The notes under the pieces are model-generated. The model searched no databases, was not told the DNA's origin, and saw only the letters and a list, made by a program, of their open reading frames with translations. The position numbers and the translations under genes were made by a program. From contig JAHJSX010000020.1 of assembly GCA_018830205.1 (NCBI GenBank), positions 1 through 10,408 on the forward strand: a stretch of DNA of 10,408 bases, given 5' to 3'. Shown here one piece after another: positions 6,276 through 10,408 of the stretch (the stretch's first letter is position 1; each line of letters begins with the position of its first letter). The stretch is from an archaeon. Its GTDB lineage: Archaea; Hydrothermarchaeota; Hydrothermarchaeia; Hydrothermarchaeales; Hydrothermarchaeaceae.

Positions 6276-7636
6276 AGACAATCATCGGCTTTGAGATTCA
6301 CGAGCAGATAAACACACCTACGAAGCTCTTTTGTGACTGCCCCACTACCTACAGGGAGGTGGAGCCAAACACCAACATATGCGAGGTATGCACGGGCATG
6401 CCCGGTTCAAAGCCATTTCCTGTAAACCAGTATGCGATAGATGCTGCAATAGAGATAGCAATGATGCTAAACTGTGAGATTATAAAGGACCCGGTGTACA
6501 TCCAGAGGAAGCATTACAACTACCCTGACCTTCCTTCAGGATACCAGCGCACATCCCTTCCAATAGGCAAAAACGGAAACCTGTTAGGTGTCGGCATCTG
6601 GGAGGTGCATCTTGAGGAAGACCCAGGAAAATACGACCCGGTCACCGGAAAGGTGGACTACAACCGAAGCGGCGTGCCGCTTGTGGAAATTGTGACGGCC
6701 CCAGAGATTTACAGCGCCAAGGACGGGAGGAATTTCATGCGTGAGCTTGTAAAAGTCCTGAGCTACACTGGAAAGGTCCGCACAGAGGGCGGAACCATGC
6801 GCATGGACACCAATATCTCGCTTGAGGGCGGCAGGCGGGTCGAGATAAAGAATATCAATTCCATAAGGGGCGCCTATAAGGCTTTGAACTTTGAGATTAC
6901 GCGACAGAAGAATCTAATGAAGCGCGGTAAGAGCGTAAAGCAGGAGACAAGGGCATTCCTTGAATCGCAAATGATTACGAAGGCCATGAGGGCAAAGGAG
7001 GAGGCAGACGACTACAGGTACATCCCTGACCCAGACATCCCGCCGCTTCTGGTATTTGATGAAAAAATAGAGAGCATCCGGGCAATCATGCAGGAGGCCC
7101 CGCATCTAAAGGAGGAGAGGTTCGCGCATGATTATGGGGTGAAAGCGGATGATGCAAACATACTCGCAAGCGAGCTCGAGCTTGCAAACGCCTTTGAGAA
7201 GATAGCAAAAGAAGTGGACCCGAAATTTGCCGCCAATTGGATACGGGATGAGCTAAAGCGCGTGCTTTTGTACAACAAAAAGACTTTCAAAGAGAGTGGC
7301 ATCAGGCACAAACACATTGTCGGCCTTTTGAAGATGATGCAGCGAGGGGAGATAACCGCGAAGACAGGGCAAAAAGTCATAGAAATCATGGGCGAGAAGC
7401 CCGGCGACCCCCAAAAAATTGTTGAAGAGCTCGGCATGGGAAAAATCACGAAAAACGACGTTTTGGAAACTGCGGTCGATGAGGCCATAAAAGAGAATAA
7501 AAAGGCAGCTAATGAATACCTCGGCGGAAAGGGGGAGGCTCTCAATTTCGTGGTAGGGGCTGTAATGAGAAAGACAAAAGGCAGGGCAGACCCTGCAACC
7601 ATTCTAAAAATGTTAAAGGAAAGACTTGAAAAATGA
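6272..7636 (+). CDS. gatB: aspartyl/glutamyl-tRNA amidotransferase subunit B
   Basis: The kinase and transamidase subunit: it phosphorylates the side chain of Asp (or Glu) on the mischarged tRNA and replaces it with ammonia from GatA. It has 454 residues. The zinc site CxC...CxxC is intact (Cys21, Cys23, Cys37, Cys40), followed by the family landmarks KHYNYPDLPSGYQRTS, VHLEEDPGKYD, VDYNRSGVPLVEIV, MRMDTNISLEGG, VEIKNINSIR and DYRYIPDPDIPPL. The C-terminal part (about 310-454) is the helical and YqeY-like tRNA-binding tail, with FVVGAVMRKTKGRADP. It lacks the AspRS-like insertion and greater length of GatE, so it is GatB of a GatCAB complex. It starts at GTG 6272, overlapping the gatA stop, with GAGGGGG at 6259-6265 as ribosome site. 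It ends in an ATGA overlap with the next gene. In archaea, which usually use GatDE for Gln-tRNA, GatCAB mainly serves Asn-tRNA(Asn) formation. Confidence 0.97.
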   Translation: MKTIIGFEIHEQINTPTKLFCDCPTTYREVEPNTNICEVCTGMPGSKPFPVNQYAIDAAIEIAMMLNCEIIKDPVYIQRKHYNYPDLPSGYQRTSLPIGKNGNLLGVGIWEVHLEEDPGKYDPVTGKVDYNRSGVPLVEIVTAPEIYSAKDGRNFMRELVKVLSYTGKVRTEGGTMRMDTNISLEGGRRVEIKNINSIRGAYKALNFEITRQKNLMKRGKSVKQETRAFLESQMITKAMRAKEEADDYRYIPDPDIPPLLVFDEKIESIRAIMQEAPHLKEERFAHDYGVKADDANILASELELANAFEKIAKEVDPKFAANWIRDELKRVLLYNKKTFKESGIRHKHIVGLLKMMQRGEITAKTGQKVIEIMGEKPGDPQKIVEELGMGKITKNDVLETAVDEAIKENKKAANEYLGGKGEALNFVVGAVMRKTKGRADPATILKMLKERLEK

Positions 7637-8556
7637 AATTCCTCAAAGCGAGCCTCGGCATAAAAAAAGGTGAAACTGTTCTCATCGTAACTGATGACGG
7701 AAAGCAAAAGATTGCACAGGCCATTGAGACGGCTGCAAAAAAGCTCAGCAATGAGGTGCTCACGCTGAAAATGGCACCACGGTCACAGCACGCCGAGGAA
7801 CCTCCGGAGGCGGTTGCCGAGGCAATGAAGCGCGCAGACGTTGTGATTATCCCAACAACAAAGTCGCTCAGCCATACCGACGCAAGAACGGAAGCATGCA
7901 AGGCAGGAGCCAGAGTAGCATCAATGCCAGGCGTCACACAGCAGATGTTCCGAAAAGGCGGCCTTACGGCAGATTACACAAAAGTAAAAAGCATCTCCGA
8001 GGGCGTTGCAAAGAGGCTCACGAGAGCAAAAGAAATCAGGATAAAGACAAAAGCAGGATGTGACTTTACTGCGAGCCTGACTGGCAGGAAGGGGCTCGCT
8101 GACACAGGAATTTTAAAGAAAAAAGGCGACTTTGGCAATCTTCCTGCAGGAGAGGGCTTCATAGCCCCAAACGAAAAGAAATCAGAAGGGGTCCTGGTAT
8201 TCGACGGCTCGTTTGCAGGCCTCGGGGTACTTACAAAACCAATCAAAGTTACAATCACGAAGGGAAAAGCAGTAAAAATCGAGGGAGACCGGGGAAAATT
8301 GAAGAAGATGTTAACTAACGGAGATAACATCGCAGAGGTGGGCATCGGCACCAACCCGAAGGCGAAACTCATAGGAAATGTGCTCGAGGACGAGAAGGTA
8401 ATGGGTACCATACATGTTGCATTCGGCGACAATCACACGTTCGGTGGCAAGATTAAGGCAAACGTCCACCTAGATGGTATAATAAAAAGGCCGGACATCT
8501 ACCTCGATGGCCGAAAAATAATGGAGAACGGAAGTTTTGTTTCCAGTGCTGCTTAA
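7633..8556 (+). CDS. M29-type metallo-aminopeptidase-like protein (COG2309)
   Basis: A soluble 307-residue protein similar to the aminopeptidase T/AmpS (M29) family, which removes N-terminal residues using a two-metal site. The likely metal ligands are all present in order: Glu174 in NLPAGEGFIAP, Glu235 in IAEVGIGTNPKA, His261 in GTIHVAFGDNHTFGG, and His279 and Asp281 in NVHLDGII. The N-terminal domain has VVIIPTTKSLSHTDAR (about 70-85) and VASMPGVTQQMF. It is about 100 residues shorter than the bacterial enzymes (about 410) but resembles compact archaeal members. Homologous folds include dihydroxypyridine dioxygenase (NicX), so peptidase activity is family-based and unproven. It overlaps gatB by 4 nt and the next gene by 20 nt. 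Its link to either neighbour pathway is not obvious from sequence. Confidence 0.85.
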   Translation: MKFLKASLGIKKGETVLIVTDDGKQKIAQAIETAAKKLSNEVLTLKMAPRSQHAEEPPEAVAEAMKRADVVIIPTTKSLSHTDARTEACKAGARVASMPGVTQQMFRKGGLTADYTKVKSISEGVAKRLTRAKEIRIKTKAGCDFTASLTGRKGLADTGILKKKGDFGNLPAGEGFIAPNEKKSEGVLVFDGSFAGLGVLTKPIKVTITKGKAVKIEGDRGKLKKMLTNGDNIAEVGIGTNPKAKLIGNVLEDEKVMGTIHVAFGDNHTFGGKIKANVHLDGIIKRPDIYLDGRKIMENGSFVSSAA

Positions 8557-9172
8557 CATCAAAGGCAAGAATGCAGTCGTGTTTGGGGGCGGAAAGACTG
8601 CAAAAAGGCGAGTCATGAAGCTTTTAAAAGCTGGTGCGCTTGTCACAGTCGTAAGCAGGGAGTTTGAACCAGGTCTTGGGGACCTTGAGGATGAAAATCT
8701 GCGTCTTGTAAAACAAGAGATAAAAGAGGGGACTGAGTTCATCAAGAACTGTGACATTGTTTTAATTGCAACAGACGATGGCGCGCTAAACGACTCCCTG
8801 GAGAGGGAGGCAAGGGCCCTGAGGCGGATTGTGAACCGGGCCGACAGGACAAGCGATTTTGTAATACCTGCAACCCTTGAGACAGGGGATGTTACGATTT
8901 CAATATCCACAGGAGGAAAAAGTCCTGCTATTGCAAAAAATATAAAAAAGAGGATAAAACGGGTGCTTACGGAAGACGACCTCTATTTAATCGAGATTGA
9001 GGAATTTGCAAGGAAAAAATTGAAGGAAAAGGTAGAAAAACAGCCAGAAAGGGAGAAATTCCTACGCGAGCTTATAAATAGAAGCGATATTATAGAAAAA
9101 ATAAGGAGCGGCGACACAAAAGGCGCAAAAGAAACAGTGGAGATGATGATAGATGCATACGCTAAACATTAG
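8537..9172 (+). CDS. precorrin-2 dehydrogenase (siroheme synthase N-terminal type)
   Basis: Oxidises precorrin-2 to sirohydrochlorin with NAD+, the branch toward siroheme, and in archaea also toward heme by the siroheme route, or toward F430 and cobalamin. Some members (Met8p, CysG) also insert iron. It has 211 residues and corresponds to the N-terminal part of CysG alone, without the methyltransferase domain. The N-terminal Rossmann motif VVFGGGKTAKRRVMKLLKAGA (residues 14-34) binds NAD. Asp103 in NRADRTSDFVIPA fits the position of the catalytic Asp. The STGGKSPAIA motif (124-133) is present, and a C-terminal helical dimerisation region follows. The best start is TTG at 8537, giving MFPVLLNIKGK like the family's M.P.FL.L.GK; GTG at 8546 is an alternative. 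GGAG at 8523-8526 can serve as ribosome site. It overlaps the upstream gene and hemA by 20 nt each. An equivalent bacterial name is the N-terminal half of cysG. Confidence 0.92.
   Translation: MFPVLLNIKGKNAVVFGGGKTAKRRVMKLLKAGALVTVVSREFEPGLGDLEDENLRLVKQEIKEGTEFIKNCDIVLIATDDGALNDSLEREARALRRIVNRADRTSDFVIPATLETGDVTISISTGGKSPAIAKNIKKRIKRVLTEDDLYLIEIEEFARKKLKEKVEKQPEREKFLRELINRSDIIEKIRSGDTKGAKETVEMMIDAYAKH
9139..9147 (+). promoter_or_regulatory. Shine-Dalgarno of hemA, within the precorrin-2 dehydrogenase gene
   Basis: GGAGATGAT differs at one position from the full archaeal consensus GGAGGTGAT and ends 5 bases before the hemA ATG at 9153. The in-frame codon just before that ATG is TAG, so this ATG is the first possible start. 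The site and start are embedded in the last codons of the preceding gene. Confidence 0.7.
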
Positions 9173-10408
9173 GGTTACACACAAAAAGGCAGATATCCAG
9201 ACACTTGAGGCAATTTCTTTTAAAGATGTAAAGAAGACAATGGTTGAGATTTGCAGTCTGCCTTCTATAAAAGAATGCGTTATAATACAGACGTGCAACA
9301 GGGTGGAGATATTCGCTGCCGCAGAGGACTGCGATGTTGCATACCATGACATCATAGACTATCTTATGGAAACCACGATGGATAAGATGCGCAAGGTACG
9401 CACCATGCCCTCTGGAATGACTCCTGATAAACTCATGGCGCATGTCGTGAAAAAGGCGAAAGGCGTGCACGATGTAATCGAGACAGATTTTCACACTGAT
9501 GCGCTCTATCACCTTATGCGGCTCACCACAGGACTTGAGTCAATGATAGTTGGGGAGGACCAGGTACTGGGGCAGGTGCGGGACGCATATAATCTAGCAG
9601 AAAGCGCAAATACCACTGGCCCATTTCTTAAAAAAATATTTACAAAGTCGCTTCACGTAGGACAAAGAACGAGGTCAGAAACAAAGATAAACGAAGGTGC
9701 AGTTTCAATCGGAAGCGCAGCAGTGGGACTTGCAGAATCCATATTCAAAACTTTAAAGGGAAAGACAGCAATGCTGATAGGCGCAGGGGAGATGGGTTCG
9801 CTGATTGCAAAATCACTTGGAGACCACGATATAAAAGAACTCATAGTAGCAAATAGAACCCACGCAAGGGGAGTAAAAATTGCAAAACTCTTGAACGGGA
9901 AGGCAGTGAAATTTACAGACGTCGAGAAATGGATTAAAAAATCAGACCTCATAATCACCGCAACTGGCTCACCCACTGTAATTCTTTCAGCGGAAAAGAT
10001 AAAAAATGCAACAGAGGCCAGAAAAACGGACCTTGTCATAATTGACGTTGCAACGCCAAGGGACGTTGAGGAGGCGGCAGGAGACCTGCCCCACGTAAAA
10101 CTTTACAACATCGACGGCTTAAGAGACGTTGCAGAGAAAAACAAGGCCACAAGGGAGAAAGAAGCAGTCAAGGTCGAGGAGATTATAGAAGAGGAGATGA
10201 CACTGCTCATAAAACAGATTTACCATATTGACGTAGAGGACGTAGTTAAGAGTCTTTTTAACAACGCTGAAGCCATAAGAAAAAAAGAGCTTAAAAAGGC
10301 CCTGAATATGCTAAACGGAATAAACGGAAAGGAAAAACAGGTCCTGGACGACCTCACAAGAGTCATTACAATGCGGACGGTTTCGCCAATTGCATATGAA
10401 ATCCGCAA
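9153..10408 (+). CDS. hemA: glutamyl-tRNA reductase, 3' end cut by window
   Basis: Reduces the glutamate of Glu-tRNA(Glu) with NADPH to glutamate-1-semialdehyde, the first committed step of tetrapyrrole synthesis by the C5 pathway. My translation gives 418 open codons to the window end. Catalytic Cys48 is in IIQTCNRVEIF; His120 in ALYHLMRL precedes TGLESMIVGEDQVLGQVRDAY (126-146), the most conserved block. GQRTRSETKINEGAVSIGSAAV (170-191) follows, then the NADPH Rossmann motif MLIGAGEMGSLIAKSL (207-222), VANRT (232-236), ITATGSP and VIIDVATPRDVE. The C-terminal dimerisation helices begin near residue 320 and are cut off. The segment between Cys48 and His120 seems longer than in the homologues I know. 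The start overlaps the preceding gene by 20 nt. The pairing with precorrin-2 dehydrogenase is a common archaeal arrangement. Confidence 0.96.
   Translation, partial: MHTLNIRVTHKKADIQTLEAISFKDVKKTMVEICSLPSIKECVIIQTCNRVEIFAAAEDCDVAYHDIIDYLMETTMDKMRKVRTMPSGMTPDKLMAHVVKKAKGVHDVIETDFHTDALYHLMRLTTGLESMIVGEDQVLGQVRDAYNLAESANTTGPFLKKIFTKSLHVGQRTRSETKINEGAVSIGSAAVGLAESIFKTLKGKTAMLIGAGEMGSLIAKSLGDHDIKELIVANRTHARGVKIAKLLNGKAVKFTDVEKWIKKSDLIITATGSPTVILSAEKIKNATEARKTDLVIIDVATPRDVEEAAGDLPHVKLYNIDGLRDVAEKNKATREKEAVKVEEIIEEEMTLLIKQIYHIDVEDVVKSLFNNAEAIRKKELKKALNMLNGINGKEKQVLDDLTRVITMRTVSPIAYEIR

Noticed and set aside
6272..7636. GatE (archaeal Glu-tRNA(Gln) amidotransferase subunit) as an alternative call
   Set aside because: At 454 residues it lacks the AspRS-like insertion and larger size of GatE, and it is adjacent to gatA and gatC rather than gatD.
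7132..7707. Minus-strand open frame of 191 codons opposite gatB
   Set aside because: Low-complexity Ser/Phe-rich antisense translation overlapping the conserved GatB tail and the start of the next gene; no ribosome site or family resemblance. The frames at 7974-8432 and 8470-8910 were rejected for the same reason.
1..10408. Mobile elements, CRISPR array or defence system
   Set aside because: No transposase, integrase, regularly spaced repeats, terminal inverted repeats or defence-gene motifs are seen; gene content is conserved housekeeping with dense operons.

Overview
The window looks like an archaeal chromosome segment. Supporting evidence is the archaeal-type ribosomal protein L10e, TATA-box promoters about 26 bp upstream of inferred transcript starts, a mixture of leaderless and Shine-Dalgarno starts, an archaeal GatCAB amidotransferase with a 77-residue GatC, a DUF166 protein, and a precorrin-2 dehydrogenase/HemA pair typical of siroheme- or corrinoid-making archaea. 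A euryarchaeal, probably anaerobic lineage is my best guess, but the species cannot be named from the sequence alone. All genes are ordinary chromosomal genes. I see no mobile element, CRISPR array, tRNA or rRNA, and no gene-free stretch above 300 bases.

Left part (1-2924, minus strand): a 3'-truncated phosphoenolpyruvate synthase gene (ppsA) is preceded by, and coupled through a TAATG overlap to, a small XRE-type helix-turn-helix regulator gene. The regulator has its own near-leaderless TATA promoter. Just upstream lies a strong 25-bp imperfect palindrome (2275-2299), the best operator candidate in the window. Farther upstream on the same strand is rpl10e, ending in a T-rich terminator-like stretch.

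Middle (2925-4629): divergent from rpl10e is a two-gene unit on the plus strand. It encodes a multi-spanning membrane protein of the phospholipid/isoprenylcysteine methyltransferase-like superfamily and a DUF192 protein, overlapping by 4 nt. This unit converges on a minus-strand DUF166 gene; the two stop ends overlap by 14 nt, and each gene's T-rich terminator-like tract lies within the other's coding sequence.

Right part (4731-10408, plus strand): a tightly packed six-gene operon, gatC-gatA-gatB-M29-type aminopeptidase-precorrin-2 dehydrogenase-hemA (hemA is cut by the window end). Every junction abuts or overlaps (0, 4, 4, 20 and 20 nt). The first three genes make an amidotransferase that converts mischarged tRNA (in archaea mainly Asp-tRNA(Asn) to Asn-tRNA(Asn)). 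The last two act in tetrapyrrole synthesis: HemA draws Glu-tRNA(Glu) into glutamate-1-semialdehyde, and the precorrin-2 dehydrogenase acts on the siroheme branch. The operon therefore joins two users of aminoacyl-tRNA, with a peptidase gene between them.

I found no clearly new system. The points most worth checking are the palindrome and regulator upstream of ppsA, the composition of the gat-hem operon, and the odd motif variants in the membrane methyltransferase-like protein and in HemA.
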